Source: Amycolatopsis keratiniphila subsp. keratiniphila
GTDB lineage: Bacteria; Actinomycetota; Actinomycetes; Mycobacteriales; Pseudonocardiaceae
NCBI RefSeq assembly: GCF_001620365.2
Contig: NZ_LQMT02000005.1
Coordinates: 1-44,390, forward strand
Length of the DNA: 44,390 nt
Reading direction: 5' to 3'
Positions 16,442 to 25,409 of the stretch are shown piece by piece (within the stretch, counting starts at the first letter, position 1; every line of letters begins with the position of its first letter). The position numbers were made by a program, and so were the translations under genes. The notes under the pieces were generated by a model that was given only the letters and a program-made list of their open reading frames with translations, was not told the origin of the DNA and did not search any database.

Positions 16442-17425
16442 TCACGCAGATTGCGCCAAAAGGAGCAAGTGCCGCTCCAGCAGCGCCCGGAACGTCGGAT
16501 GCACCGTCGTGCCCAGCGCCGGGTCGATCTCGACCGTCCGCCACTGCTCGCCCGCGGCCGTCAGCAGCACGACGGCCGGATCCGCGATCACGACGACACC
16601 GCCCTCTGCGCGCAGTTCCGCCGTCCCGAGCAGCCGGGGGAAGACGACATCCGCGGGCAGACCGTCGCAGGTCCGGAGGAATTCGCGGTAGTCGTCGGGC
16701 AGCCGGAGCCCGAGCCGCGCCTCGGCCGCTTCGATGGTGCGGGCTGACGCCGCCGGGGGTGCGGTGCCGCCGCCGCGCAGCCGGAGGATCCCCTCGACCA
16801 TTTCGCGCCAGGAACCGGTGTCGGGCGGGTAGCGCTCGTACAGCGCCGCGACCAGCGCTCCTGCGCAGAGTTCCGTCCAGTCGCCGAGCCCGAGCGGGTC
16901 CGCGCCGGCGGCGAGCCGCGGCGCGAGGCGCCGGTTCGCGGCGAGCACGGCGACGTCCGGACGGCCTTGTCGCGACGCGATCTCGGCCCAGGCGTCCAGG
17001 TCGCCTCGCGCGACGGCCTCGCGCAGCCGATCCGGCCGCGACGGCCCGAGATGGGACACGGCCTCGCCGATCGGGGAGCCGCCGAGCAGGCCGTCGAGAT
17101 CGGACACGCGCCGGGCGAGGTAGTCGTCGTGAGCGCGTTCCTCGGCGTCGAGATCGAGCGGGATCATCGCCGCGGCCCAGTCCGGGTGCGCTCCTCGCGC
17201 TTCGAAGAGCATCGCCCACGCGCGGGCCTGCACGGCGCCGGGGATCAGCGTCGTGACGGGACGTTCGGTGAGCGCGTGCCAATGCGTGACCAGCCGGTCT
17301 GCGTCCGCCATCGCCCCGGAGGCGGCGAACAGCAGTGCCGCGTGCGCGATCCGGTCGTCGAGTGTCGCGTCGTCGCCGCTGAGCACGTCCCTGATCGCGC
17401 CTTCGAGATACGCGTCCCTGTCCAC
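16442..17425 (-). CDS. SMI1/KNR4 domain protein
   Basis: A 327-aa protein. The C-terminal part (about 220-327) matches the SMI1/KNR4 fold: IEAAEARLGLRLPDDYREFL, then TCDGL and a GTAEL/VVIADPA strand region. The N-terminal 200 residues are helical with Ala/Asp-rich repeats that look like a short HEAT- or TPR-like array. SMI1/KNR4 proteins often act as immunity proteins of polymorphic toxins, but no toxin gene lies nearby, so that role is only possible. I chose GTG at 17425; the open frame beyond it runs through a palindrome. Confidence 0.78.
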   Translation of the reverse strand: MDRDAYLEGAIRDVLSGDDATLDDRIAHAALLFAASGAMADADRLVTHWHALTERPVTTLIPGAVQARAWAMLFEARGAHPDWAAAMIPLDLDAEERAHDDYLARRVSDLDGLLGGSPIGEAVSHLGPSRPDRLREAVARGDLDAWAEIASRQGRPDVAVLAANRRLAPRLAAGADPLGLGDWTELCAGALVAALYERYPPDTGSWREMVEGILRLRGGGTAPPAASARTIEAAEARLGLRLPDDYREFLRTCDGLPADVVFPRLLGTAELRAEGGVVVIADPAVVLLTAAGEQWRTVEIDPALGTTVHPTFRALLERHLLLLAQSA

Positions 17426-17445
17426 GGCGTCGACCTTGCCACAAA

Positions 17446-17500
17446 GCGCGTGAAGGCCTCCTTCCCGCGGCTCAGCCGAGGGAAGGAGGCCTTCACGCGC
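17446..17500. repeat. type B long palindrome
   Basis: Perfect 21-bp arms (17446-17466 and 17480-17500) containing GTGAAGGCCTCCTT, with an inner stem CGGC/GCCG closing the loop. It lies 9 bp after the pepA stop codon and before the SMI1/KNR4 gene, so it probably ends pepA transcripts. Confidence 0.8.
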
Positions 17501-17508
17501 GAAAAGGA

Positions 17509-19011
17509 TCAGCCGTTGGCGGCGATGTCCGCGAGCACGGCGGCGATGGTGCGGACCGGGACGCCGGTGCCGCCCTTGCCGGTGTAGCCCCACGCGCCGG
17601 CGGTGTTGAACGACGGGCCCGCGATGTCGATGTGCGCCCAGGGCAGGCCCTCGGTGACGAACTCGCGGAGGAAGATGCCCGCCGCGAGCATGCCGCCCCA
17701 GCGGTGCCCGGTGACGTTGGCCAGGTCGGCGAGACGCGAGTCGAGGTCGGCGCGCAGTTCCTCCGGCAACGGCATGGCCCAGCCGCCCTCACCGGTGGCC
17801 TGCGCGATCGAAGCGATCCGGTCGCGGAACTCGTCCGAGCCCATGACGCCCGCGGTGCGGTTGCCGAGCGCGACGACCTGCGCGCCGGTCAGCGTCGAGG
17901 TCTCGATCAGGTAGTCGGGGTTCTCCTCGCCCGCGCGCACGATCGCGTCGGCCAGCACGAGACGGCCTTCGGCGTCGGTGTTGAGCACCTCGACGGTCTT
18001 GCCGCCGTACATGCTGAGCACGTCGCCCGGCCGGTACGAGGTGGCCGAGGGCAGGTTCTCCGCCAGCGGGATGTGCGCGACGACCTCGAGCGGGTACTTC
18101 AGCTTCGCGGCCAGCACCACGGAGGCGAGCACGGCGGCCGCGCCCGACATGTCCGAGGTCATGTGGTCCATGTTCGCGGCGGGCTTGATCGAGATGCCGC
18201 CCGAGTCGAAGGTGATGCCCTTGCCGACCAGCGCGACCTTCTTCGACGCCTTCGCGGGCTTGTAGGCGATGCGCAGCAGGCGCGGCTGCCGCGACGAACC
18301 GCCGCCGACGCCGAGGATGCCGCCGAAGCCCTTGCGCTTCAACGCCTTCTCGTCGAGAACCTCGAAGTCGAGGTTGTTCGCCTCGGCCAGGGTCTTCGCG
18401 CGGTCGGCGAAGGAGGCCGGGAACAGGTCGTTCGGCGGGGTGTTGATCAGGTCGCGGGCGATGATGACCGACTCGGCGATCAGGCCGGCGGCCTTCAGGG
18501 TCGCCTTGTGGTCCTTGGCGGTGCCCTCTTCGGGGCTCACGAAGTCGACCTTGGCGACCGGGCCGTCGCCCTTCTCGGAGCGGTACTCGGTGAAGTCGTA
18601 GGCACCGAGCACGGTGCCCTCGACGGCGGCCTGCAGGTCGATCGCCGACAGCGTGACGAACGCGCGGTCGGTCCCGCTCAGCGCCCGCGCGGCGGCACCG
18701 GCGCCCCGGCGGACCTGCTCGGCGGTGACGCCGTCCGCGCCGGCCTTGCCGAGGCCGACGGCCAGCACGACACCGGCGGACAGCTTGCCCAGCGTCGGCA
18801 CCTTGACGACCTCGTCGGCCTTGCCGGAGGCGCCGAGGGTGCCGAGGACCTCGGCGAGCTTGCCGTCGAAGGCGGTGTCGGCGACGGAGGAGCCGGCGGC
18901 GAGCGCCAGGCCGTCCTCGCCCTGCAGGGTTCCGATGACGACGACGTCGGCGCGCGTCTTGGCAAGCGCCGCTTCGGCGTTCTCGGTCAGGGCAAGCTTC
19001 GGCACGGTCAC
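17509..19011 (-). CDS. pepA: leucyl aminopeptidase (M17)
   Basis: Cytosolic dizinc/dimanganese aminopeptidase, 500 aa, normal for the family. N-terminal domain (about 1-165) with DVVVIG and a macro-domain-like fold; catalytic domain with VGKGITFDSGGISIKPA (Lys and Asp metal ligands), DMSGAAAVL, and the signature NTDAEGRLVLADA (Asp and Glu ligands, catalytic Arg). I chose GTG at 19011, preceded by GAGGAG at about 7 nt; an open frame goes on upstream to 19968 but is the antisense of a membrane-protein gene. In M. tuberculosis the homologue (pepB) also lies near dlaT/sucB. Confidence 0.96.
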   Translation of the reverse strand: MTVPKLALTENAEAALAKTRADVVVIGTLQGEDGLALAAGSSVADTAFDGKLAEVLGTLGASGKADEVVKVPTLGKLSAGVVLAVGLGKAGADGVTAEQVRRGAGAAARALSGTDRAFVTLSAIDLQAAVEGTVLGAYDFTEYRSEKGDGPVAKVDFVSPEEGTAKDHKATLKAAGLIAESVIIARDLINTPPNDLFPASFADRAKTLAEANNLDFEVLDEKALKRKGFGGILGVGGGSSRQPRLLRIAYKPAKASKKVALVGKGITFDSGGISIKPAANMDHMTSDMSGAAAVLASVVLAAKLKYPLEVVAHIPLAENLPSATSYRPGDVLSMYGGKTVEVLNTDAEGRLVLADAIVRAGEENPDYLIETSTLTGAQVVALGNRTAGVMGSDEFRDRIASIAQATGEGGWAMPLPEELRADLDSRLADLANVTGHRWGGMLAAGIFLREFVTEGLPWAHIDIAGPSFNTAGAWGYTGKGGTGVPVRTIAAVLADIAANG

Positions 19012-19143
19012 TTCTGGCTCCTCGCGCGTTCGCGGTGGTACCGGGCGGCCGCCCGGTTGGATCGTGAGCCATGCTAATGACAGTGGGACCTGGGGGAACA
19101 GCGGGGCCGACCCGGTAACTGGACGAACTGGAAGGGAGACGGC

Positions 19144-20013
19144 GTGCGACTGGCTGGCGGTCTGCTCATCGCGCTGGCGGTGGGCACCTCCGGAGCGGAC
19201 TACTGGGTACTCGTGGCCGTCGTGGTCGCGGCCGTGCTCGCGGTCGCGGTCGAGGCGTTGCTTCCGCCGCTCGGTGACACCCGGCCCGAGCGGATCGCTG
19301 GCTCCGTTTCGCGGTTGGGCCTGGTCCTGGTCTTCGCGACGGCGTTCGGGCAGTACCTCTTCCCGTCCGCGCCGGGTGCCGCCGCCGCGGTGTTCGCCGC
19401 CGTCGTGACCGTCGCCGACCTGGCCGGGGTCCGCCTCGGCGACTACGCCGCCCGCTGGGTCACCGGGCTGCTGCTGGCCGCCGCCGCGTCCCTGATCGCG
19501 ATCTGCGTGGGCATCCCGCCGTTGGCGCAGTTCATCGCGCCGGACCCGCCGTCCGTACCCGGTCTCGGCCTCGCCGTGCTGGTACTCCTGCCGTTCCTGC
19601 TGCCCCGCCGTCCCGGCCCGGGCCGGGCGGCCGCCGTGGGTGCCGTGGCCGTCGCGATCACGGCCGTCGCGCTCTACCAGCTCGGACCGATCCGGCTGGG
19701 GCTTTCGGCGACCTCGTTCCGCGAACTCCTCGCCGCCGCCGACGCCGTCTCGCTGCTGCCGGTGCTGACCGTGGTGGCCGCCGTCGCGACCGTGCCCGTC
19801 GCGGTCGACGCCTTCACCGACGGCAGGGAACGGCTTTCCCCGGAACGTCCGAAGGCGACACTCGCTTGTGGACTGATCGTGGCCGTGGCCGCCGCCTTCG
19901 CTGGGCCGGTCGTGGCCCTCGCGCTCGCGGGAGTGGGAACGCTCGCCGAACTGGTTCTGCGGGTCCACGCCCGTCGGTACCGTTCGAAGAGTGACCGTTC
20001 AAGGCGTGCATGA
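19144..20013 (+). CDS. multi-spanning membrane protein, unknown function
   Basis: A 289-aa protein made almost wholly of hydrophobic helices; I count about eight to ten membrane segments, starting with RLAGGLLIALAVG and YWVLVAVVVAAVLAVAV. It ends in a short basic cytosolic tail (RRYRSKSDRSRRA). The GTG start at 19144 follows GGAAGGGAGACGGC, a good ribosome binding site. It is divergent from pepA, and its last 23 bp overlap the start of the DUF402 gene, so the two are probably translated together. I see no transporter signature. Confidence 0.8.
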   Translation: MRLAGGLLIALAVGTSGADYWVLVAVVVAAVLAVAVEALLPPLGDTRPERIAGSVSRLGLVLVFATAFGQYLFPSAPGAAAAVFAAVVTVADLAGVRLGDYAARWVTGLLLAAAASLIAICVGIPPLAQFIAPDPPSVPGLGLAVLVLLPFLLPRRPGPGRAAAVGAVAVAITAVALYQLGPIRLGLSATSFRELLAAADAVSLLPVLTVVAAVATVPVAVDAFTDGRERLSPERPKATLACGLIVAVAAAFAGPVVALALAGVGTLAELVLRVHARRYRSKSDRSRRA

Positions 20014-20632
20014 TCCTCTCTGGACCCCGGGCGACACGGTCGTCGAACGCTTCCTGCGACCGGACGGCTCGATCGGCCAGCATCACCCGCTGCGCGTCAT
20101 CGCCGACGACGGCACCGTGCTGCTCGGCTGGCTGCCCGCCGACACCCCGATCGTCGGCAGCAGGCTCGCCGACGGGCGGCTCTTCCGCGAGGCGCCCCTG
20201 GAAGAGCGGTTCCGGGTGCCGAGGGTGCGCGTGGCCGATTTCTGGCGGGACACGTCGACCCTGCGCCGTATCGCCGACGACGAATGGTCGTCGGTCTGGT
20301 GGTTCTTCGACGCCGAAGGCGAGTTCCTGAACTGGTACGTCAACCTCGAGGTCCCGCTGGGGCGCACGCCGTCCGGGCCCGACCGGATCGACGGCATCCT
20401 CGACGTCGCCGTGGAGCCCGGCGGCCGCTGGCAGTGGAAGGACGAGGACGAGGCCGAGGAGGCCGTCCTCGCCGGCCGCATCACCGCGGGGCAGCTCGAC
20501 CGCCTGCGCGCCGAGGGCGAGCGGATCGGGGCACTCGCGGACGCCGGGGCGTTCCCCTTCGACGGGACGTGGACCGACTTCCGGCCCGATCCGGACTGGC
20601 CCGCGCCCGGCCTTCCCGAGGGGTTGCTCTAA
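19991..20632 (+). CDS. DUF402 domain protein
   Basis: A 213-aa protein of the DUF402 family, which includes nucleoside tri/diphosphatases of the Ntdp/FomD type. Seen: GDTVVERFLRPDG at the N-terminus, then WWFFDAEGEFLNWYVNLE with the conserved NWYVNLE and DGILDVAV/WKDEDEAEEAV, whose acidic residues bind divalent metal in characterised members. GTG at 19991 overlaps the membrane-protein gene by 23 bp. The stop codon TAA overlaps the stop codon of the convergent gene by 4 bp (20629-20632, CTAA). A phosphatase role is inferred from the family. Confidence 0.88.
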   Translation: MTVQGVHDPLWTPGDTVVERFLRPDGSIGQHHPLRVIADDGTVLLGWLPADTPIVGSRLADGRLFREAPLEERFRVPRVRVADFWRDTSTLRRIADDEWSSVWWFFDAEGEFLNWYVNLEVPLGRTPSGPDRIDGILDVAVEPGGRWQWKDEDEAEEAVLAGRITAGQLDRLRAEGERIGALADAGAFPFDGTWTDFRPDPDWPAPGLPEGLL

Positions 20633-20949
20633 CCGACCTGCAGCAGCAGGAGCAGCACCAGCACCACGTTGATCACCGTCAGGAGGACCACCGATTTGGT
20701 GGACAGCTCGCGCGGGAACACCTTGCCGTGGATGCTCTTCCACCAGAAGATGCCGAAACCGCCGGCGACCAGGCCGAGGAACGCGCCGAAACCGCTGTCG
20801 AGCAAGGCCCAGCCGTCCATCATCAGCACGCCGGTGCCGAAGGTGAGCAGCACGGCCGTCGCGAAGGTCTTGACGTCGGCCCCCGCGCCGGGGGTGGCGG
20901 ACTTGGCCGGTTGCGCCGGGGTGGCGGGCTGCATCTGGTTGTACGTCAC
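20629..20949 (-). CDS. small membrane protein, unknown function
   Basis: A 106-aa protein with a Pro/Ala/Thr/Gln-rich N-terminus (MTYNQMQPATPAQPAKS) and three predicted membrane segments: TFATAVLLTFGTGVLMM, GAFLGLVAGGFGIFWW and SVVLLTVINVVLVLLLLLQV at the very end. The order of cytosolic tail and helices recalls small actinobacterial TM2- or DUF-type proteins but I do not recognise it. It is divergent from ilvE across 117 bp and shares a 4-bp stop overlap with the DUF402 gene. Confidence 0.75.
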   Translation of the reverse strand: MTYNQMQPATPAQPAKSATPGAGADVKTFATAVLLTFGTGVLMMDGWALLDSGFGAFLGLVAGGFGIFWWKSIHGKVFPRELSTKSVVLLTVINVVLVLLLLLQVG

Positions 20950-21066
20950 GCCGCCATCCTAGGGGCGCGACCCCTCCCGTGTTCGTCGTGACGGACAGAT
21001 CGCGGGAGGTAAAGATATGCGGACGTCCGACTAACGTGGGTCCGACCAAGCGTTATCGTCTTGGGT

Positions 21067-22170
21067 ATGACGACCTCGACGCAGTTCAGCCACCTCCCGC
21101 ACCCGAGCCCCGCGAGCCCGGAACGCGTCGCGGACGTATTGGCCGCACCCGGTTTCGGGTTGCACTTCACCGACCACATGGTGACCGTGAAATGGAGCTC
21201 CGAGCAGGGCTGGCACGACGCGACCGTCGGGCCGTACGCGCCCTTCTCGCTCGACCCGGCCACCTCGGTGCTGCACTACGGCCAGGCGATCTTCGAAGGC
21301 CTCAAAGCGTACCGCCAGCCCGACGGCACGATCGCGGCGTTCCGCCCCGACGCGAACGCGATCCGCTTCCGCAACTCGGCCGAGCGCCTCGCCATGCCGC
21401 AGCTGCCGGTGGAGACCTTCCTCGACTCGATCCGCGAGCTGATCGCGGTCGACAGCCGCTGGGTCCCGACGAAACCGGGCGAGTCGCTGTACCTGCGGCC
21501 GTTCATGATCTCCACCGAGGCCGGGCTCGGCGTCAACCGGCCCGCGAACGAGTACCTCTACGCGCTGATCGGCTCGCCCGCCGGTTCGTACTTCTCCGGC
21601 GGCGTGAAGCCGGTGAGCGTGTGGCTCTCGACCGAGTACGTGCGCGCCGTCCCCGGCGGCACCGGCGAGGCGAAATGCGCGGGCAACTACGCGGCGTCCT
21701 TCGTCGCGCAGGCCCAGGCCGTGGAGAAGGGCTGCGACCAGGTCGTGTGGCTCGACGCGGTCGAGCGGCGCTGGGTCGAGGAGATGGGCGGGATGAACCT
21801 GTTCTTCGTCTTCGGCTCCGGTGACGAGGCCCGTGTCGTGACGCCGGAACTGACCGGTTCGCTGCTCCCGGGCGTGACCCGCAAGTCGCTGCTGGAGCTG
21901 GCGAAGTCGTTCGGACACCAGGTCGAGGAGCGGCGGATCTCCACCGACGAGTGGGAGAAGTCGGCGGCTTCGGGCGAGCTGACCGAGGTGTTCGCGTGCG
22001 GGACGGCAGCGGTCATCACGCCGGTCGGGCACGTGAAGCACGCGGGCGGCGAGTTCTCCGTCGCGGGCGGGCAGCCCGGCGAGCTGACGATGAAGCTGCG
22101 CGGCGCGCTGACCGGGATCCAGGAGGGCACCCGGTCGGCTCCGGAAGGCTGGATGTACCCGCTGGGCTGA
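21067..22170 (+). CDS. ilvE: branched-chain amino acid aminotransferase
   Basis: PLP enzyme of fold type IV that makes leucine, isoleucine and valine from their 2-oxoacids. The protein has 367 aa. Seen: [19 protein letters not shown] near residue 75, RPFMISTE, the PLP-lysine motif [34 protein letters not shown] and [13 protein letters not shown], all family signatures. I chose ATG at 21067 over TTG at 21061. No ribosome binding site is visible, but TATCGT at 21054-21059 could be a -10 element placing the transcript start at the ATG, so the mRNA may be leaderless. A repeated GTCCGAC (21025, 21040) lies upstream. Confidence 0.96.
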   Translation: MTTSTQFSHLPHPSPASPERVADVLAAPGFGLHFTDHMVTVKWSSEQGWHDATVGPYAPFSLDPATSVLHYGQAIFEGLKAYRQPDGTIAAFRPDANAIRFRNSAERLAMPQLPVETFLDSIRELIAVDSRWVPTKPGESLYLRPFMISTEAGLGVNRPANEYLYALIGSPAGSYFSGGVKPVSVWLSTEYVRAVPGGTGEAKCAGNYAASFVAQAQAVEKGCDQVVWLDAVERRWVEEMGGMNLFFVFGSGDEARVVTPELTGSLLPGVTRKSLLELAKSFGHQVEERRISTDEWEKSAASGELTEVFACGTAAVITPVGHVKHAGGEFSVAGGQPGELTMKLRGALTGIQEGTRSAPEGWMYPLG

Positions 22171-22176
22171 GGCACG

Positions 22177-22231
22177 TGTCATGAAAGGGTCGTTCAGGAC
22201 GAAAAACGTCCTGAACGACCCTTTCATGACA
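22177..22231. repeat. type A long palindrome, copy 2
   Basis: Perfect 25-bp arms (22177-22201 and 22207-22231) with an AAAAA loop, containing ATGAAAGGGTCGTTCA. It lies between the convergent ilvE and cobT genes, 6 bp after the ilvE stop and 18 bp after the cobT stop, and is well placed as a bidirectional terminator. Confidence 0.82.
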
Positions 22232-22249
22232 TCTCGGGGGCGGAGGGGG

Positions 22250-23326
22250 TCAGGAAGCCGGGGTCTCGATCAGGGGGCCGCTGACGCCGGCCTGCTCGTG
22301 CGTGGCCATCTCCGCGAGCACCCGCGTCGCCATGAACACCAGCGGCAGCGCCGCGACGGCGCCCGTTCCCTCGCCCAGGCGGACGTCCAGGTCCAGGATC
22401 GGCTCAAGGTCGAGGTGCTCCAGCGCCAGCGCGTGCGCGGGTTCGCCGCCCCGCTGGCCAGCGGTCCACCACTGCCGTGCCCCCGGGACGAGTTCCTCGG
22501 CGACCAGCGCGGCCGCGGAGGCGACCAGGCCGTCCAGGATCACCGGCGTCTTCCGTAGCGAGGCCTGCGCGAGGAAACCTGCCATCGCGGCGATGTCCGC
22601 GCCCGCGGCGGTGCGCAGCAGCGCGACCGGGTCGGCCAGCACGGTCCTCGCGCGCCGCAGCGCGTCGCGGACCGCCGCGGCCTTGCGCATCCAGGCGTTG
22701 TCGTCGATACCGGAACCGCGGCCGACCACGGCCACCGGTTCGCTGCCGGTCAGCGCCGCGACCAGCACCGAGGCCGGGGTGCTGTTCCCGATCCCGAGGT
22801 CGCCCGCGATGAGCAGGTCGGCCCCGCCGTCGACCTCGGCGTCGGCGATCGTCCGGCCGGCGCGGACGGCGGCGCGCGCCTCGTCGTCGGTCAGCGCGTC
22901 CTCGACGTCGATCGAGCCGGATCCGCGCCGCACCTTGAACTCGCCGATCGACCGCGTCGCCGGGGCGTCGCTGTCGACGGCCATGTCGACGACCCGGACG
23001 CTCGCGCCCGCCGAGGCGGCGAGGACGTTGATGGCCGCGCCACCGGTCAGCATGCTCCCGACGAGTTGCGCGGTGACTTCGCCCGGATAGGCCGAGACGC
23101 CCTTCGCGGCGACACCGTGGTCACCGGCGAACACCACGACCCGCGGCCGCGTGAACGGCCGCGGCGGCGACTGGCCCTGGCAGGCCGCGACCCAAACGCC
23201 CAGTTCTTCGAGCCTGCCCAGCGAACCGGCCGGTTTGATCAGTTTCGAGTGCAGGGCGATCGCCGCCGAGCGCGCGTGTTCATCAGGCTGCTCGACTTCG
23301 GCGAACTCGAGGATTTCGTCGTCCAA
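22250..23326 (-). CDS. cobT: nicotinate-nucleotide--dimethylbenzimidazole phosphoribosyltransferase
   Basis: Makes alpha-ribazole phosphate for the lower ligand of cobalamin. The protein has 358 aa, the usual length. Seen: [48 protein letters not shown] and the C-terminal [17 protein letters not shown], all strongly conserved in CobT. I chose TTG at 23326, preceded by AAGGGG at about 7 nt; an open frame runs on to 24439 but is antisense to the cytidylyltransferase gene. No cobS, cobU or cobalamin riboswitch is visible nearby, which is unusual because cobT is often clustered with them. Confidence 0.95.
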   Translation of the reverse strand: MDDEILEFAEVEQPDEHARSAAIALHSKLIKPAGSLGRLEELGVWVAACQGQSPPRPFTRPRVVVFAGDHGVAAKGVSAYPGEVTAQLVGSMLTGGAAINVLAASAGASVRVVDMAVDSDAPATRSIGEFKVRRGSGSIDVEDALTDDEARAAVRAGRTIADAEVDGGADLLIAGDLGIGNSTPASVLVAALTGSEPVAVVGRGSGIDDNAWMRKAAAVRDALRRARTVLADPVALLRTAAGADIAAMAGFLAQASLRKTPVILDGLVASAAALVAEELVPGARQWWTAGQRGGEPAHALALEHLDLEPILDLDVRLGEGTGAVAALPLVFMATRVLAEMATHEQAGVSGPLIETPAS

Positions 23327-23395
23327 CGCCCTGCCCCTTCGGATCACTTTGGTGGCCGGGCCCAACCTACCCACCCCGCTGTGCCAGAGTTGCCT

Positions 23396-24088
23396 GTGGC
23401 TCAGACGAAGGCCGCCGGAGTGGTGCTCGCGAGCGGAGCGGGTACCCGGGTCGGCGCGAAGCTCAACAAGGTCTATCTGCCGGTGGCGGGCAAAAGGGTC
23501 GTCGCGTGGTCGCTCGACGCCTTCGCGCGGGTGCCCGGAATCGATGTGCTCGTGCTGGTCATCCGGCCGCAGGACACCGGACTCGCGCACGAGGTGCTCG
23601 CCGCGCATCCGGGCGAGGTCGAACTCGTCCACGGCGGTGCGACGCGGCAGGGCTCGGAGCTGAATGCCTTGCGCCACATGGCTTCCCGTATCGAGAGTGG
23701 CGAGATCGACGCGGTACTGCTGCACGACGCTGCCCGCCCGCTCGTCACGCCGGAACTGATCGCTGACGTTCTCGCCGACACGAGGCGCCACGGGGGAGCG
23801 GTGCCCGGCGTCGCGGCCGACGACATCGTGCGTGTCGACGGCGACACCGTTTCCGGTGCGCTGCCCGGGGCGATCAGGGTGCAGACACCGCAGGGTTTCC
23901 GCGCCGCGCCGTTGCTGGAGGCGTACGAAACGGCAGAGCGTGAGGGTTTCGTCGGCACGGACACGTCTTCGTGCATGGAAAGGTTCTCCGCGCTGCCGGT
24001 GCGGTGGGTTCCGGGCAGCGCGGAGAACCTCAAGATCACCTACCCGCACGACCTCGTTGTCGCCGAGCAGGTGATCGGCCGAGGTTAG
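23396..24088 (+). CDS. IspD/TarI-family cytidylyltransferase (IspD-like)
   Basis: A 230-aa sugar-phosphate cytidylyltransferase, the length of IspD, which makes 4-diphosphocytidyl-2-C-methylerythritol in isoprenoid synthesis. Seen: [18 protein letters not shown] (CTP-binding loop), [29 protein letters not shown] and LKITYPHDL. The usual PK after the glycine loop is NK here (the Lys is kept). ispF is not adjacent, so this may be a second paralogue or a TarI-like enzyme; hence no gene symbol. Start GTG at 23396 (GTG 23381 also possible) is divergent from cobT across 69 bp. The TAG stop overlaps the next gene's stop by 4 bp. Confidence 0.8.
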   Translation: MAQTKAAGVVLASGAGTRVGAKLNKVYLPVAGKRVVAWSLDAFARVPGIDVLVLVIRPQDTGLAHEVLAAHPGEVELVHGGATRQGSELNALRHMASRIESGEIDAVLLHDAARPLVTPELIADVLADTRRHGGAVPGVAADDIVRVDGDTVSGALPGAIRVQTPQGFRAAPLLEAYETAEREGFVGTDTSSCMERFSALPVRWVPGSAENLKITYPHDLVVAEQVIGRG

Positions 24089-24489
24089 GGATCTCCCTGG
24101 TCGGCCTTGGTCGGTATGGCGGGCAGGACGGTGACCGGCCGTCGTGCCTCCATCGGGATGACGCAGTCCGGATGTGGTTGCAGCAACTGGATCGGCGCGC
24201 CGGTTTCGCCGGGCGGCGGGATGGTGAGCACGGCGCGCAGGGTCCAGTCGGCCGTCGAGTGGTACTGCCAGGACACGAGCGCCGGCCGGAAGACGTCGGT
24301 TTCGGCGACCGTGGTGACGCGGAAGGCGCTCGCCCGTTCTTCCCCGCGGAGGATGAGGACGTCGGCGCAGGTGTCCCATTGGAAGACCGCGGCACAGACC
24401 TCCGGCTCCTCCCGGGGGCCGAAGATGTAGACGACCCACCGGCGTCTTCGAAGCTCTTCGAGCAGTTCGTCGATGCTCAGATGGTTCAT
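24085..24489 (-). CDS. hypothetical protein
   Basis: A 134-aa protein I do not recognise. It begins [24 protein letters not shown], an amphipathic helix followed by a strand; the middle is a beta-rich domain ([26 protein letters not shown]) and the C-terminus is Pro-rich. It looks soluble. I chose ATG at 24489, with GGGGGG about 4 nt upstream; a TTG four codons before it has no better support. Its stop codon overlaps that of the convergent cytidylyltransferase gene (24085-24088, TTAG). It is divergent from the GntR gene across 170 bp that hold the CTAG operator array. Confidence 0.7.
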   Translation of the reverse strand: MNHLSIDELLEELRRRRWVVYIFGPREEPEVCAAVFQWDTCADVLILRGEERASAFRVTTVAETDVFRPALVSWQYHSTADWTLRAVLTIPPPGETGAPIQLLQPHPDCVIPMEARRPVTVLPAIPTKADQGDP

Positions 24490-24532
24490 CGAGCCCCCCA
24501 ACGGGTTTCGGGAACTTCTCGGAGAGTAACAG

Positions 24533-24625
24533 GTGTACTAGAGCACCGTCCAGAATGTGTACTAGTACGTAATAATGGGGTGTGAGCAGGATCCTTGGTG
24601 CTCGCCCATTGGTGTGCTAGAACGC
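24533..24625. promoter_or_regulatory. three CTAG-centred repeats upstream of gntR-purC
   Basis: GTGTACTAGAGCAC (24533-24546), GTGTACTAGTACGT (24557-24570) and GTGTGCTAGAACGC (24612-24625) share GTGT-R-CTAG. The middle one contains the perfect palindrome GTACTAGTAC. The first two start 24 bp apart; the region is AT-richer than its surroundings. They are candidate operators for the GntR regulator encoded at 24660 (autoregulation plus purC). Confidence 0.55.
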
Positions 24626-24659
24626 TTGTGCGCACCGCGCGACCTTGTGAGGAGTCACC

Positions 24660-25409
24660 TTGCCCGCCGTCGATCGACCCGAACCGCCGTATCTCCAGAT
24701 CGCGGGGAACATTCGCGACGACATCGTTTCGGGCAGGCTCAAGGAAGGCGACGCGGTCCCGTCCGCGCGCGAGATCGCCAGGAACTGGAACGTCGCGATG
24801 GCGACGGCGATGAAGGTGCTGTCGACACTTCGTGCCGAAGGTCTGGTCCGCGCGGTACGCGGGATCGGGACAGTGGTGCAGACCAGGGCGCTGCACCGGT
24901 CCGCGCACGATCGGACGATCTCGATCGCGCGAACCGGCAAGGTCTATCCGCCGGGCCACTACGCGAAAATCCGCGAAGCCGGCCTCCTGCCGGCGCCGGA
25001 CAGGGTGGCGGGCGCGCTCGGAATCGATGAAGGTGCTCCGGTGATCCGGCGGCGAAGGACCACGTACGCGGGCGAAGGCCGTCCGGTGTCGACGTCGGTT
25101 TCGTGGTTCGACGGCGCTGTCGCGTCGAAGGCGCCTTTGCTGTTCGAGCCGGTGCGGATCGTCGAAGGCACGGTCAAATACGTGGCGGACCGGACAGGCC
25201 GGGTTCTGACCTCGACTCATTCTCAGCACGCCGCGGGGCTGGCGGGTGCCGAGGAGGCGGCGGAACTCGGCGTGGCCGAAGGTTCGGCGATTCTGTTGAG
25301 TCGCAACAGGTTCTTGTCCGCCGAGGGTGACGTACTCGAGTACGGCGAATCGGCGGCTTTGCCGGACCACTGGATTTTCTACGAATACAACATCGAGGAC
25401 GGGGCATGA
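24660..25409 (+). CDS. GntR family transcriptional regulator (HutC/UTRA type)
   Basis: A 249-aa two-domain regulator. The winged HTH is at about residues 10-80: PYLQIAGNIRDDIVSGRL, then PSAREIARNWNVAMATAMKVLSTLRAEGLV and RGIGTVV. The UTRA ligand domain follows, with VTPDRVAGALGI-like and VIRRRRTTYAGEGRPVSTSVSWF segments. TTG start at 24660 has GGAG 5 nt upstream. Its TGA overlaps the ATG of purC (ATGA, 25406-25409), so the two are translationally coupled, which suggests a ligand from purine metabolism, although this is inference. Three CTAG-type repeats lie upstream. Confidence 0.92.
   Translation: MPAVDRPEPPYLQIAGNIRDDIVSGRLKEGDAVPSAREIARNWNVAMATAMKVLSTLRAEGLVRAVRGIGTVVQTRALHRSAHDRTISIARTGKVYPPGHYAKIREAGLLPAPDRVAGALGIDEGAPVIRRRRTTYAGEGRPVSTSVSWFDGAVASKAPLLFEPVRIVEGTVKYVADRTGRVLTSTHSQHAAGLAGAEEAAELGVAEGSAILLSRNRFLSAEGDVLEYGESAALPDHWIFYEYNIEDGA

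Noticed and set aside
16442..17425. Polymorphic-toxin immunity locus
   Set aside because: The SMI1/KNR4 domain alone is not enough; no toxin, secretion or repeat gene lies nearby.
23327..23395. Cobalamin riboswitch upstream of cobT
   Set aside because: Only 69 bp lie between cobT and the divergent gene, and no B12-box-like sequence is visible.
23327..24439. Upstream extension of the cobT frame through the cytidylyltransferase gene
   Set aside because: Antisense of a gene with clear IspD motifs; TTG at 23326 with AAGGGG gives a normal-length CobT.
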